Of a stretch of 64,000 bases of DNA, positions 24,463 through 36,700 are shown piece after piece. Under the pieces are notes generated by a model, which was given only the letters and a program-made list of their open reading frames with translations, made no database searches and had not been told where the DNA came from. Both the position numbers and the translations under genes were made by a program. This DNA comes from Bactericera cockerelli (lineage: Eukaryota; Arthropoda; Insecta; Hemiptera; Triozidae): positions 30,118,189 to 30,182,188 of the forward strand of contig CM044959.1 of the NCBI GenBank assembly GCA_024516035.1, given 5' to 3'. Every line of letters starts with the position of its first letter. Positions within the stretch are counted from its first letter, which is position 1.

Positions 24463-24830
24463 TGAGCATAGAGTCTCACCCCAAATAGTATCTCAAGAAA
24501 TCTTCAAGATATCAACAAGCAGTAAAATATGGTTTGCCTCAATTTTTGAGGGATTTATTTTGGGCCCGAAAATTATCGCCTGCGGCTGGTCGTTTTTGCT
24601 GGACGGCAACCACTTCAAGAATGTTAAATGGAATGACCTATCAAAAATTAATCAATTTTCAAGATAATAAAGAGTAATTCGTTGCAATAAATTTTAGACC
24701 ACTACGCCTTACCGTTTGTGAGATACAGGGTTGGTTGTCTTCACTAATGTCCATATTGTCTGACCTATAACTTGAGTGGTTCTTGAGATACAAGGGGTGG
24801 TTGAGACTTTTAAACGCACCATAAGAAATT
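24463..24830. repeat. Repeat related to the foldback MITE at 7098
   Basis: It shares aaatggaatga, cgttgcaataaattt and gagatacagggttggt with the loop of 7098-7553 in the same order. The ends are not resolved. Confidence 0.45.
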
Positions 24831-25002
24831 AAACTGTAAATCACGCTTTTGTGTCTATTCCCTGATCTCGACGGGTCCCAATGATATAATTGTCCAAAGC
24901 AAAGATATAATCGTCCAAAGTTAATCGACTAATTAGAGGTTAAAATTTAAGTGCTACCTTCTAACTCTTAAAGTGTTTAGCTTTTAATATTACCTCTCTA
25001 AT

Positions 25003-26955
25003 CATTTATCTTTCAAAACTTTAAATATTTTTATTATATTTTTTTTTTTTATATATATATACAAAAGTTAAACATTAATGTATCATTCTTCTACTCGTCC
25101 CATTCCTGCACCATCTTCACATTCAATCCCTCTGATCCTCCGTCTCGCTCCTCTCACTCTCATGGATACTGCTCTCACTATCGAAATTTGTATTTTCACT
25201 TTGAGCCAACATAGCACATGTGAATAGCTTTTTTTCCATTTATCACTAAGTTTTCGTGCTGTGTGTTGAATGAAACTGTTATATTCAGCACCTAATGCTC
25301 CATTGCAAGATACAATCATGGGTGTAAATGAGGCTCGCAGATCTTCGGCAGCTCGGTCATATTTTGTGTGTTTTTCTCTGGCATGAGTTTGTGCAATACT
25401 ACACCAAGTTCGGGTCCCATAAGACGAAGCGTCAGCATTAACAATGCGAACATCAAAAAACGCTCGTCTTGCTGGTTCCCAAACTCCATTCAACAACAAA
25501 TCACCAATTAAAGCTGGATTTTCACCACGTGCTTCTTTCATAAGAGGCTCACAAGTTGCAGGACCCCATGCCAATTCTGCCCAATCTTTGACATCATCTC
25601 TGTGATGGTCATGGCCTTGTTTAACCAATCCTCCTTTTTTGCAGTTGAGGGCGTGATTTAGGTTAAAACCACGTTCCCCACATCCATCACATTCCAAAGG
25701 CAAATTGCATGGTTCATAACCGTAACGTATGGCAAGACCATCTCTGAACTGTTCAGCAGAAAGATCAGTTTTATCAGCTACTGTCGGTATAACTGTGAGC
25801 CACTGTGAACATTTACTATCAATAGCTCTCTGAACACATCTCTTTGTTTTTTCAGGCAGTTTTTCCAAAATTTCATTGCTTCTTCTTTCTTCTTCCACTT
25901 CTCTCCTTTTTCTTTCTTCCGATGTGATTTTCAGGACATGAATAAAATGATCAGCAATGTTTATTTCTGTTCCAGTACAGATGCTGTTTTGAATTTTACT
26001 ACTTGCCTCAAAAGATATCTTATAGACGTTGGAACAACTTTTTGTTGGGTCTTGAATAGCTAATCCACCCAATCTTGCAGGTAAAGATAACAACTCCTGC
26101 TCATCTGGTGATAATTCTCTTCCCAATATTGTTGGGTTCAGATGATTACATATAACTTCTTTTAAGGGAAGATACGATTCTCCATCAGTATAAACAACTC
26201 TTTGGATGTAGGCCCATTCCTGTTGCAATGATTTAGTAAAAGCAGCATGAATAGCTTGTGGGTTATTTAATCCAGCTCTGCATAGTTTTTCAACACATTG
26301 AACCCAATCTTTCACCTTTTCTTCAACATATTCTTTCTTTTCTTTTTCATTTCCAATTATACTACCAAGAAATCTGTGAGAAGTGACAACTTTCAATCCG
26401 TATTTAGAGAATATCCGTTTTGCTTCCTCTAACAAACTTTCTTTGACAATGAGGTAGCTCTTGGTTGGTTCAGGATAATATCCAAAGGCAGGCCCTTCAT
26501 TGATGAGTTTTGTGAGCCATGATATAATATGTGGCAGTTCACCAAAACATGACGAGTCATCAGCGTACCAATTCTGGATGCAGTTGTCTGGATTCTTACA
26601 TTTTCTGATGAGAGGCAATATTCCCACAGCATACATAAACATGGCAAGTGGATCTCCTTGGGTCGTTCCTTCTCTGCTGCATATACTTTGTGAATCTTTA
26701 ATTAGAATGAGAGCATGTCCTCTGTAAGTATTGAATAAGAATTTGGCACATCGTGGCCAAAGTATTCTCACATGCCACAGAGTTAATATACGATTCAAGG
26801 CATTGAAGGCATTCGAGGCATCAAGTAGAAGAAGACCTTCATTCTCATTGCCTTCATCGAAGCAGTGAGCCATAGTATGGGCAGCTCCTTCTATTCCAGT
26901 CTTGATGCCAGTGCATAGCTGATCAGCGCCACATATTAGAGAGGTAATAAAAACA
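25003..26955 (-). mobile_element. 5'-truncated retrotransposon with 14-bp target duplication
   Basis: The direct repeat attacctctctaat lies at 24989-25002 and 26956-26969. On the minus strand the unit ends in A-rich sequence after the ORF and is truncated at its 5' end near 26934. Between the truncation and the target duplication sits attagagaggtaat (26935-26948), an inverted copy of the target sequence. Confidence 0.7.
25083..26934 (-). CDS. Reverse transcriptase with CCHC-type motif and restriction-like nuclease domain (5'-truncated)
   Basis: The open frame starts in flanking DNA, and similarity to reverse transcriptases begins near CGADQLCTG. The visible RT part has [24 protein letters not shown] and [10 protein letters not shown], the catalytic aspartates. 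About 420 residues in, a zinc motif ([18 protein letters not shown]) appears, then a segment with [24 protein letters not shown] and a Tyr/Arg-rich helix. The layout resembles the restriction-like endonuclease at the C-terminus of some non-LTR elements. No stops interrupt the frame down to 25083. The clade is not certain. The first 25 or so residues of the open frame (27011-26935) come from the insertion site rather than from the element. Confidence 0.75.
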
Positions 26956-26969
26956 ATTACCTCTCTAAT

Positions 26970-28430
26970 TGTTTTTATTCGAAAACGGACAGAAAAAATG
27001 ATGGCCGCCAACGAGATTTTAGAATGGGCTGATGTAATTTAAATTTTGTCTTTAATGTTGGTCCGAGCAACATTAACTTATAACGGATTTACCAATGCCC
27101 CATTAGTGACTAAGTGACAAAAATTCAAATTTTAACTGCCGGATAGAAACTTAATTGTTCAATTTTATTAATAATCGGCCTAAAGCTCTATAATCTAGAA
27201 CCACAAGTCCGACCAAGTTAAAATTTGGTATAGTTATTTGCGACATTCCAGCATGAGGTCAGGAACAAAAAATTGTCCATTCTTCAAGAGTTGAGCTTTT
27301 ACATAATTTACTATAAAAAAAATCGAGACACATTTTCAGATAATAAGAGCCAACCAAGATTCACATAAAATTCATAAAATTGTATCATCTGTCTACAAAT
27401 AAAAACTTTTTTCCTACCGCAAATTTCAAAGCCTGTACCAATGTAATAGAATAATTGAAATGGGCTCTTAGTAATATTTAACTACAAAAATTGCGTTCTA
27501 TCTTTGTGATTTTACAGGCACAAACAAATTTAAAAAAATGTTTATCTCGTTTTTATTTGAAATCGACTTTTCTGGGATACATTAAAGTTCCATCAAGTAA
27601 AGCTATAAAATATTTCTTGGACAACATCGCCTTTTTTCGTGGATCTCTCTCTACCCACAAAAAAGGCATGGATTTTAAAACGTGAAGACAAACTATTATT
27701 TTATATTTACGAATACTAATCTAGCTATACATACATAAAAGAGGAAAAATAGAACATTCTAATAAAAATTTAGGTAGTAAGGTAAACACATCACACAAAA
27801 CACTTCTCTATACAACAGGACCATAAATATATGTTATGAACAATCCAAATACATATTATATCTACACAGGAAGAAATAGAATATTTATGGAAAAGAAATC
27901 AAATAACCGTATGTCATTACTTCAATTACTCAAGTGAGTATTTATCACACTCCTTACGTCTCAAAAATATCAAGTGTCTCAAAACAAAACCAGCTCTTAA
28001 CAAGTGATGCTTTAATCACATTAAATTTCTTATTAGACAATCCTGTACACTGGACCAGTAAAATTGTTTATTAGTTTTATCGCTAATTTGACTAAAAATA
28101 ATTTAATAAACAAAATGTTATACACAAGAACTAGGAAGCACATAGCTTCTAATAGAATATGTACAGGAGGAAGGGAAGATAAAATTTAATGAATTTCATA
28201 ACCTCAGATTATGACTATCAGATAATATTTCAGCGAGACATGTTCTTTTTATTAAAAAAAAAAAAAAAAACTTTTATACCCCACAGAGTATCTGAAGTGA
28301 AATAATTCTATTACCTAACAATATTAAAAGGACAAAGAAAAAACAAGCACAGAATTTTCTCATTAATGGGAATAAAAAAACTTCCCAGTCGAAAGTAAGG
28401 GTGAAACAAAAGATGAAGTGGAAGATACAA
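26970..28430. other. No supported gene
   Basis: AT-rich sequence. A short Met-initiated frame at 27000 followed by a possible splice donor was considered and set aside. An A run lies at 28253-28270. Confidence 0.4.
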
Positions 28431-29001
28431 TATCGATACCTTTTTGCCAAAATGTGAATTATCCAAAATTTCAATTTTCGTTTTATTTCAGATTCTTAAT
28501 CAGTTTTAAAAGCTCTTTCGAATGAACTCACGGCCAAGTTTCTATGTAGTATAGTTTTAATTTTAAGTTTTCATTTTTTTGGTAAAAATTTGAGATTTAT
28601 CCAGCTAAAACGTGAAAAGTTTTCGTTTTTTTTTCTTTTACATTATACGAGAATGTGAAAAATCCGATAATATATCGATACCTTTTTGCCAAAATGTGAA
28701 ATATTCAAATTTTCAATTTTCGTTTTATTTCAGTGTCGCTTTTCACAATTGAGAGTTTGAAAAAGAATTCGCCAAAAAGTGAAAAACTCCATCTTTCTTT
28801 GTCTAAGTATTAGCCTTTCTTCCTAGTTTTTCTTTTCAGATGTTCTCATTACTATTTAAACATTAAAGGATTGTTATTAAAAAACAAAACAACAGGATTT
28901 TCAAAGTGCTATATACGATTCAGGGTTTCAAACTATCTCTGTCCGGATTCAATTTCCGCCGCAAAAACAAATGATGAATTTTGTGTATGCATTAATGTAA
29001 T

Positions 29002-29818
29002 AGGGCCCGCCAAAAAAAGGAGCCACTCAAAATATCTAGAGAACGGATTAAATTTTTTAAAAATGCTAAAACACGTGTACCATTCTATAGCAGGGGAAAC
29101 CTTTTCTACTAGGTATTGATTTTTTATCATTACCAGGGGTGTCAACTTTGGAATCTTAAAAGGAAGCACCATATTTGTAAGACATTTCCAAAAAGTAGTT
29201 GACATTAAAAGTATTTTAAGACAAGTTTTAGATTTCTAATCAAAACAGGGCCGGAAATAACGTATGTATATTTTATTTCACAAGTTTCAGTATTTTTTTA
29301 TAAGAAGTTAATTGTATATTTGAAAAAAAAAATAATAGATATGAATTTGTTGATTTGAAATAAAGAAATTTTCATGCCTTTTTGATACCGTTAGTTAGCT
29401 TTACCAAGGGATGTGTCAAGGGTCAACTTTTTTTCAATAATGTAAAAACCATTCTTTTGTTTCAATTACAAAGACATGTGTTTAACAATTTTTACAAAAA
29501 TACAATTAATTTATTTTATAAACTTACTGAAACCTGTGAAATGAAATGTACGATATCTCCGACCCTGTTATGATTAAAAATCTCAAACTTGTGTTAAAAT
29601 AATTTTAATGTCAACTTCTTTTCAAAAATGTATTTTAAATAGGGATATTTCATTTACGATTCCAAAGTTGACTCCCTTGGTAATAATAAAAAAAAAAATC
29701 AGAACCTAATAGTTAAAGTGTCCCCTCGATATAATTATACAGGTTCTTTTTCAACATTTTTAAAAATTAAACCGTTCTCTAGATATTTCGAGTTGCTCCT
29801 TTTTTCTGGCGGACCCTG
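29002..29818. mobile_element. Foldback element, ~400-bp arms
   Basis: The left end AGGGCCCGCCAAAAAAAGG pairs with the right end (cctTTTTTCTGGCGGACCCT). Pairing continues through gaacggattaaattttttaa, ttctaatcaaaacagggccg and tttcagtatttttttata. Half copies of the family occur at 49081-49180 and 53216-53400. It is non-coding. Confidence 0.7.
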
Positions 29819-29831
29819 TATGAAAAAGTAA

Positions 29832-30083
29832 TCTCTATATATAAAACAGAAAAAAGGACTACCTACCTACCTACCTACCTATGTTTGTTTGTTTGTCCGG
29901 AGTTGTTTAGCCAAAACGGTAAGAGATAGCGAAAAATGTCTCAGAATTGACCCCCCCAAAACCATTATTGCTTTGTCCAGAAAAATTATAAAAAGTTCAA
30001 AAAGGCATTGCTGTCCAGCAGTACGGCCATGCCTTAGTAAATTTGAAATTTAGTCCCGTTGCAAAGCACGGGCAAACGGCTAG
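29832..30083 (+). mobile_element. Short non-autonomous Helitron
   Basis: The 5' end is A|TCTCTATATATAAAAC. The 3' end has a hairpin (CCCGT...ACGGG, 30055-30072), then acggCTAG|T. A CTAC(n) microsatellite follows the 5' end. The layout is the same as 16959-17194. Confidence 0.65.
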
Positions 30084-30454
30084 TAATCCCTAAAAAAAAC
30101 CCCCTTCGCGGTATAAAAATTACCCGCCCAGTTGTCAGCCCAAAAATATCCTGAAATAATGTTTGGGATCCGCTTCATGTTTACATACTCTCATGTACTA
30201 TCGTTTATTATCTACTCGACATACCTACACTTAGAGCTATCTTATAGAGATAAGTTAGTATTAATCAAGTAGTTAGTATTTTCACACGTTTTTGTATGTT
30301 TTCAAAAGGAAATAATATAGAAACATTTAGGGTAAAACATTTGAAGTTTGTATTAGAAATACCCCCAGGCACCTTCTGACAAGAAATGTGTCTTCTTTAA
30401 ATGCATACACACACAATCACACCAGTGCATTATCGCCCTACGATGTACGTAAAA

Positions 30455-30985
30455 GTATTTTAGTCTGTTTGTACAGGTATGTCTATCTAAATGTCTGCCT
30501 GTATGTCTATGTGTCTGTTCTAGGCGCGGCCGGTGGGGAAATGTTTTGGGGGTACTGCATACCGGACTAAAGAATTTCTTTCAGTATCTAAAAAAAAAAT
30601 TAAGTTTGTTTACCATGCTCTTTATAATAATTATGCATTAATTATTCTAGAAATGTGAGATAATTTTTATTGTGTATTGTGTACGACTTGAGAAAATCCT
30701 CTTTTTTTTATTTTTCGTCTGGGGGTGCTGGAGCTCCGCAGCTCCTTAGCACCGGCCGCGCCTGGTCTGTTCATATGTCTGAACGTAAGTATGTTTGTAT
30801 GTCTGTCTGTTTGTCTATGTGTATGTCTACTCAGTGATAAATATGCTTCACTTTACAATCAAAATAACACCTCAAGAGGTTATATCCATCAAATAATTAT
30901 GTCTGCCTGTATGTCCGTCTTTTGTCTATCCGTAGGTCTGTCTGTCTGTTTATATGTTTTTTTGTACTTAATGATGAATGTGCTT
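30455..30985 (+). repeat. TGTC/TATG-rich microsatellite, split by a hAT MITE
   Basis: Imperfect runs of tgtctgtctg and tatgtctgtctg flank the element at 30521-30764 and recur to about 30985. Any open frame here is low complexity. Confidence 0.75.
30521..30764. mobile_element. hAT MITE with 8-bp target duplication
   Basis: The termini TAGGCGCGGCCGG and CCGGCCGCGCCTG are inverted repeats of hAT type. The perfect duplication GTCTGTTC lies at 30513-30520 and 30765-30772. At 244 bp it is non-coding. A fragment of the same family is at 54197-54245. Confidence 0.85.
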
Positions 30986-32157
30986 GACTACGAATAAAAG
31001 GGCGACTCATAATTATATATACATCAAAGAATTATGTCTGTTTTTACTCATTGATGAATTGTATTTTTCATTACAATTAAAATTACACCTCAAACGTCTA
31101 TATCGGTAAAGTTTTCTGGAAAATATAAGATTTCTATTAATATTGGTACATCAATTAGCGGGTTTTTTTGGAATTATGGGGCTGAATTGCCCATTTTGGG
31201 GCTATATAAGTACTCAAAAGCACACCTGCCATCAGAGACGAGAAAAACAAGATCAAATTCATACATCAAAATTGTCCCAGTGGTTTAGGCTGTAGTCCGG
31301 TCAAGATCGAATAAGAACATCAAGCAGCAGAAAATGAAAAATGGTTTTTTTCACCATTGATTATCTCCGGTTTAAATCAAGCGTTTTTGATGATTCTCTT
31401 ATTAATCTTCATTCGAAAGCTTGCTTCTTTTCAGTAAATAATTCATCCTTTGTAGTGTTTCAGTTTTCATTCATCCTTTGTAGTTATTCCGATAGAGAGG
31501 CGTGAAATTGGTGCGCTCTTCTTAATTTTTGACTTGGCTTTGCGGAACTCCATCGCGTTCTTTAATAATGATCATTATTACAGTTACTATACGCACAAAT
31601 TATGCACTATTTATTCTTCTTCTATGTCGCTTTTCACAAATTTATTGTATTCGATATGGCACTTTTTACATTTAATGAAACCACTTTTACTTAAAACCCA
31701 AAAAATCGGGCGTTTTTCACATTCTGGTTTAGCAGGCTGAGGAATAGGAGTGGACTTTTCACATTTTGGCTAAACCATCTTTACTTAAAACCCGAAAAAT
31801 CGGGCGTTTTTCACATTCTGGTTAGTAAACTGAAGAACAAGAGTGGACAATTCACTTTTTGGCTAATACTTAAACAAAGAAAGATGGAGTTTTTCACTTT
31901 TTGTCGAATTCTTTTTCAACCTCTCAATTGTGAAAAGCGACACTATCTCAATAAATAAAGGCATTTCGCAGTTGAAATTATCAGGAATATTTAAAGCAAA
32001 CAGTTTCAAGTATTATATCCAAATTTGGTATAAATCGTACGTAGGACAACTGAGTAATGAAACTTTTTTTGAAAAAAACAAATTTTTATTTTTTCAAACC
32101 TCTCTCCTGAAAAATTTGATTTTGGCGCAATTCACATTTTGGCAAAAAGGTATCGAT

Positions 32158-33130
32158 ATGTAGAAATAGGATTAGAAATTAACAGAGAATATGAAAGTTT
32201 ATAAAAATCCAAGTAAGAACGTCTCTAAACATTGAGGACTGCATTTGCATTTTTAAAGTAGTTGTTAAATGAAGTCTATTTTAGGGTGAACAAGAAAAAA
32301 ACATCACTCATTGATGGTAGTTGGACAGACATTTCCAATTATTTTCTTTGAAACGTGATTTCCTATCTTGCTTTATTTTCGTGTTAAGGAAATGAGCTTT
32401 CTTGAAAATTCTTACTTTGTCTATGAATTGTGAATGGAACTGTTTTTTTGCTTAAGATATGGTGACTACGACAATCCAGCAGCTAGAAGACAAAATTAGG
32501 TCTGCTTTGATGAGTAACATGATTCTGAAATTCTTCATCGTAATTTGCTTTAAATCTAAAGTTAGTTGAGTGTTGTTGATGACAGTATTTAAAAAAGAAA
32601 AACACAACATTGTTAAAGAATTTTTTTTGCTCGATTATGATATTTTTGAAGAAAAAAATGTGCGTTCTGTCTAGCGGAGAATTAATGCTCAAGTTATTCT
32701 TTAAATTGAAAAGAAACATAACAAAATGAGCTTTATGAGGAACAGTTCTATAAGAGCCATACAAACAGACACATTGAAAATGGGATAAGATTAAAATAAA
32801 GGTTAACTGTACTAGAAAGAAGGTGTACAGAACAGGACAAGATGGAGTTGGACAGATTTTGCACCTTCAAGTCTGCTATCTGCTACCTTGCCCAAAGTAT
32901 ACAAAAATAACATCTTGATATATTCTGGAGATTGTTGAAAGATGTCATAAAAAAACATGAATCGTTTTGGTAAATATCAATAACTTGATACTAAATTTGA
33001 AAATAATCAGTTACTCTTGGATAAGTATAAGGTATAATAATTTTAATACTATAAAGACAATCAGCACAATTCCTACAAAAAGTCATTCATTTCTGTCTAA
33101 GCATTCATTACTAGACCTCTTAAATTAATA
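32158..33130. other. No gene seen
   Basis: AT-rich sequence downstream of the zinc-finger gene, without coding or repeat ends that I can define. Confidence 0.4.
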
Positions 33131-33138
33131 ATTTAAAT

Positions 33139-33394
33139 CAGCGGTGCTTAACCTAGGGGTCGCGAAGCTCAATCAGGGGGTCGCGAGAAAGCTTCAACCA
33201 CTGAACTGGGGTCGCGGAAAAAGCTCAGGGTTCACATTGAATTGCACATTACGTTTGCACTTTATAATTAGTAAGTAACGAAACATTTAAACTTCCAATA
33301 AAAAAAACTTACCTCCCTTGAACTGTACTACCTTTTTTTGTTAGTTTTTTTCCTTCCGAAAGGGGTCGCGGTTCAAAAAGGTTGGGTACCGCTG
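33139..33394. mobile_element. hAT MITE with 8-bp target duplication
   Basis: The ends CAGCGGTGCTTAACC and GGTTGGGTACCGCTG are inverted repeats. The direct repeat ATTTAAAT lies at 33131-33138 and 33395-33402. ggggtcgcg motifs occur near both ends, as in other hAT MITEs. It ends 53 bp past the zinc-finger stop codon, so it may lie in or just beyond the 3' UTR. Confidence 0.85.
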
Positions 33395-33446
33395 ATTTAA
33401 ATTATCAAAGTTCAATTTTTTAAATATGCTATAGCTTCGCCAGTCT

Positions 33447-33704
33447 TTATTTGTCAGGAGGTCGCGAGCATCCCGGGAACGCAATATTATTGCTAACTTC
33501 ACACTTCCAATCTTCCAGCTGAGAGGATGAGTGAGTGGGGGTGCTTTGGGGCGGAGTGGTGTTGGTGCCTTCATGGTTTTGGTTTGTATTGTTAGCGGTG
33601 CGTGCATACTTCTCATGAATGAGACGGTGGCGTTTGAGGGCAAACTTATCAGAAAAGCCGACGTCGCAAATATCACAATGGTGAGGTTTCTCACCCGTGT
33701 GGAC
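33447..33704 (-). CDS. Terminal exon of the C2H2 gene (last finger and tail)
   Basis: It starts after a strong acceptor (ctctctcaatctctccccag in minus sense) with the codons for VHTGEKPHHCDIC. The first residues supply the final zinc-binding His of the previous finger, whose other ligands are in the exon ending at 41656. One more finger (CDICDVGFSDKFALKRHRLIH region) and a Thr/Asn/Ser-rich tail complete the protein. Confidence 0.85.
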   Translation of the reverse strand, partial: VHTGEKPHHCDICDVGFSDKFALKRHRLIHEKYARTANNTNQNHEGTNTTPPQSTPTHSSSQLEDWKCEVSNNIAFPGCSRPPDK

Positions 33705-36700
33705 CTGGGGAGAGATTGAGAGAGGGGGATTTGTTATCAACTCATTCAAAGATATTTTGCACAACAAATATTTTGACCAAAACAAACACGAGTGTGTCCA
33801 GTAACAAAAGAAGGTTCAATGTCTGGCTGGGGGACGTTAAACAAGAAGAGGACCAGTGTCTTGCTAGAGGACTAAAATAACAAGTCAAGGTAGCTTTAAG
33901 TTTTAAATTGGTTAATAAAGAAAAAGCCCAGTTCTCATGATGATTGATCGCACATAGAAATATATAGTTCACGACGAGCCAATTATATTGGCTGATTCTT
34001 GTATCAAAAACAGCAAAATAAATGAATTTGACACTAAATTTCATGTCTCAGAATTACCCTTCGATTTGGGCAATAATGAGACAGTCTGGGGTAATTGTAA
34101 GACACCCATATTCCTAGGCTTTCTGTGTATTATAGAGGATATTTAGATGGGTTAAATATGAGCCATTTTTGTCATTAAAGTACCTGTCTAGGTGGAACTG
34201 TGAGACATTTTGAGAAAGGAAAAAAATAATACTCTGAATTCAAACAGAAAATTGAAAGTTTACCCTAACAAAGGTGACAGAAAGTTTTTTTCGACAGAAA
34301 CAAATTTAGTGAGCCTTGATAAATTTAAGTTACAGCCACCATAAATGCTGACTGTATTAAAAAATCAGCTATTGTCCTTCTGACAATAGCCATTGGTAGG
34401 ATCCGACGGGCAGATTGATTCAGGACTTGCATCGAGCATTGTCGCTGATCGATAACTTAAATTTCCGATCTATTTAATTCACATTTTATTAATTAAGTAT
34501 TTTATTATTTCATAATTATATTATTTTCTTTTAAATGTTCTAATAATTATTTTTCATTCATTTTGATGTGTCAATTGCATATTTAAAAATATAATTAAGT
34601 TTCATTTTTTGATATTAAGTATTTTTTAAGACTTTGTCATTTTCAGTTTTTGGAAAATAAACTTTTTTAAAAACACAAGTGGGAGATCCCCACTTATATC
34701 TGGCGCAGTCAAATTTTGGGTGTTTTCACCCCCAAAACAAAAAAATCTACACCCCCAAAAAGCTAAAACCCATATAAAAAAAAAAAAAAACTTTTCCGAG
34801 GAATAGTGAGGAACTTAGTGCAGTGCCTTATTATTGGATTACCCTTTGGATTACATATTGGATTACCCCCGTAGCTGTAAAATCGTCGGATTTTCTCGCA
34901 TCGAACCACGAACCGCAGACCCCAAGTCAGTCAGCAGAGCAGAAACCAGTCTCAGTCAGCAGGGCAGAGCAGAGCAAGGACCTGGAACAATAGCTTCTCA
35001 TACCTCACACGGAGCAGTTACCGAGTACCTACCCACCTCAATGTTGTTGATTCTGCTGGCACTGTAAGATAATATTTTTCCTTTCACTTTTACTGTTCAA
35101 GGGTTTAATCTTTCTCACTATTGTTTACAATTACACTACACATCCTCACCTTCTTATCTCTTTACTATAATCCTTACTACTAGGTACATAATATATTACC
35201 TACTATCTATTATTTTTACATAGAATTTATCTATTCAAAACGGACTCAGACGTTGAATCTACCTTGTCTGAATCTACCAGAGAATCAGACACAGAATATT
35301 CATACGATCCCTTGTTAGAAGACGATCTTCTAGGTATTTTTAGAAAACTCACAATGGCTCCCCCGGAACTCAAATCTGAACACCTAAAAATGGTGCCCGT
35401 ATTTTCGGGCGAGGTCGAGCTGCTATCGGAATTCATTTCGATATGTGAGACCATGGTAAAGCATTTCTATGATGAAGCAAATGCTGACAATTTTCAAAAC
35501 ATCTTTTTGATGTCTTCGCTTCGCTCTAAAATTAAAGGCGAAGCAAAGCTCAATTTAAGTTCTTACAATATTACTAATTGGAGGGACTTAAAAACAGCTC
35601 TCCTGAGTACATACGGCGATAAGCGTGATTGCTACACGCTTACAGTCGAAATGTGTGGTTTAACACAAACGAAAAACGAGTCACCCTTTGAATTTCATAG
35701 CAAAATTCAAAAATACATTAACCTTCACTCTAGTTTCATGGATACCCATGAAATGTCAACACAAAACGACGTAAGAGATTACGTTTCGAAACTTGGTTTG
35801 AGGACTTTCCTCAGAGGCTTAAAGGAGCCCTTAGGTGCTCTCATGAGAACAAAAAATCCGAGAGATCTTGGCGAGGCTCTCAACATACTCACAAACGACT
35901 TTCAAATTGACGCGGTGAAAAAACCGTATGAAAACAACAACAATTATAATTCGAACTATAACAAAAACAAACCATATTCTACAAATACCACAGAAAAATA
36001 CATACCCCCTCACATGCAAAACAAAAATAATCACAATAACTCTACTTCAGGTAGTGGACTTTTCAATCCATTTCGTAATAACAATTCTCAACAAAATATC
36101 AACAAACCGCAGAGTGGGATAAACAAGAATCAAGGAAACAACAATACAAACGTTTGGAACAGATCTACACCCGGGCCTTCTTATAGACCGACACCCATGT
36201 CCGCTATGACAACAAATCCCCGACTTAACAATCTGGAAATGACCCAAGAAAATTACGAGTCAATCGAAGACTCAAACCCCATAAATGAATATGGGAATCA
36301 ACCAAACGACACAGACGAGGTCCAGGATTTTCGAGAAGAAGCCTCGGACCAGTAACTCTTATGAATTTGACAAACAACGACAATTACTTACCATTTCTAA
36401 TCATACCGGGACTTAATTTGAAAATGCTTATTGACACTGGTAGTACAAAATCTTTTATAAACCCAGAAACAGCCCAAAAATTTTTCAAAAACAAAATAAA
36501 ATATGATCCATTCGAAATTAATACTGCTCATGGACGTTCGCGAGAAAAATATAGCATCTCGATTCCGTTTCCCAAAATTTTCAAAATGACGGGCACAATG
36601 AAGCTACATCTCTTTAAATTTCATGACTTTTTCGATTGCCTCTTGGGAATGGACAATCTTATGGCCCTTAGTATGGTAGTTGACTTGAAAAATAATCTGC

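Larger units (their letters stand above)
28431..32157. mobile_element. Composite TIR element with nested insertions
   Basis: TATCGATACCTTTTTGCC at 28431 and its reverse complement ending at 32157 form the ends. A second internal copy of the end lies at about 28674. Inner arms (ttgccaaaatgtgaa, cgccaaaaagtgaaaaactc against gagtttttcactttttgtcg) pair across 3 kb. Inside are a foldback (29002), a Helitron (29832), a microsatellite and a hAT MITE. I see no transposase. Confidence 0.5.

Noticed and set aside
27000..27040. Possible first exon ([12 protein letters not shown] followed by gtaatt) on the plus strand.
   Set aside because: No second exon with matching phase and recognisable protein was found, and eleven residues give no family evidence.
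30388..30997. Open frames rich in Cys, Leu and Val around the TGTC microsatellite.
   Set aside because: Translation of a simple repeat; no real gene.
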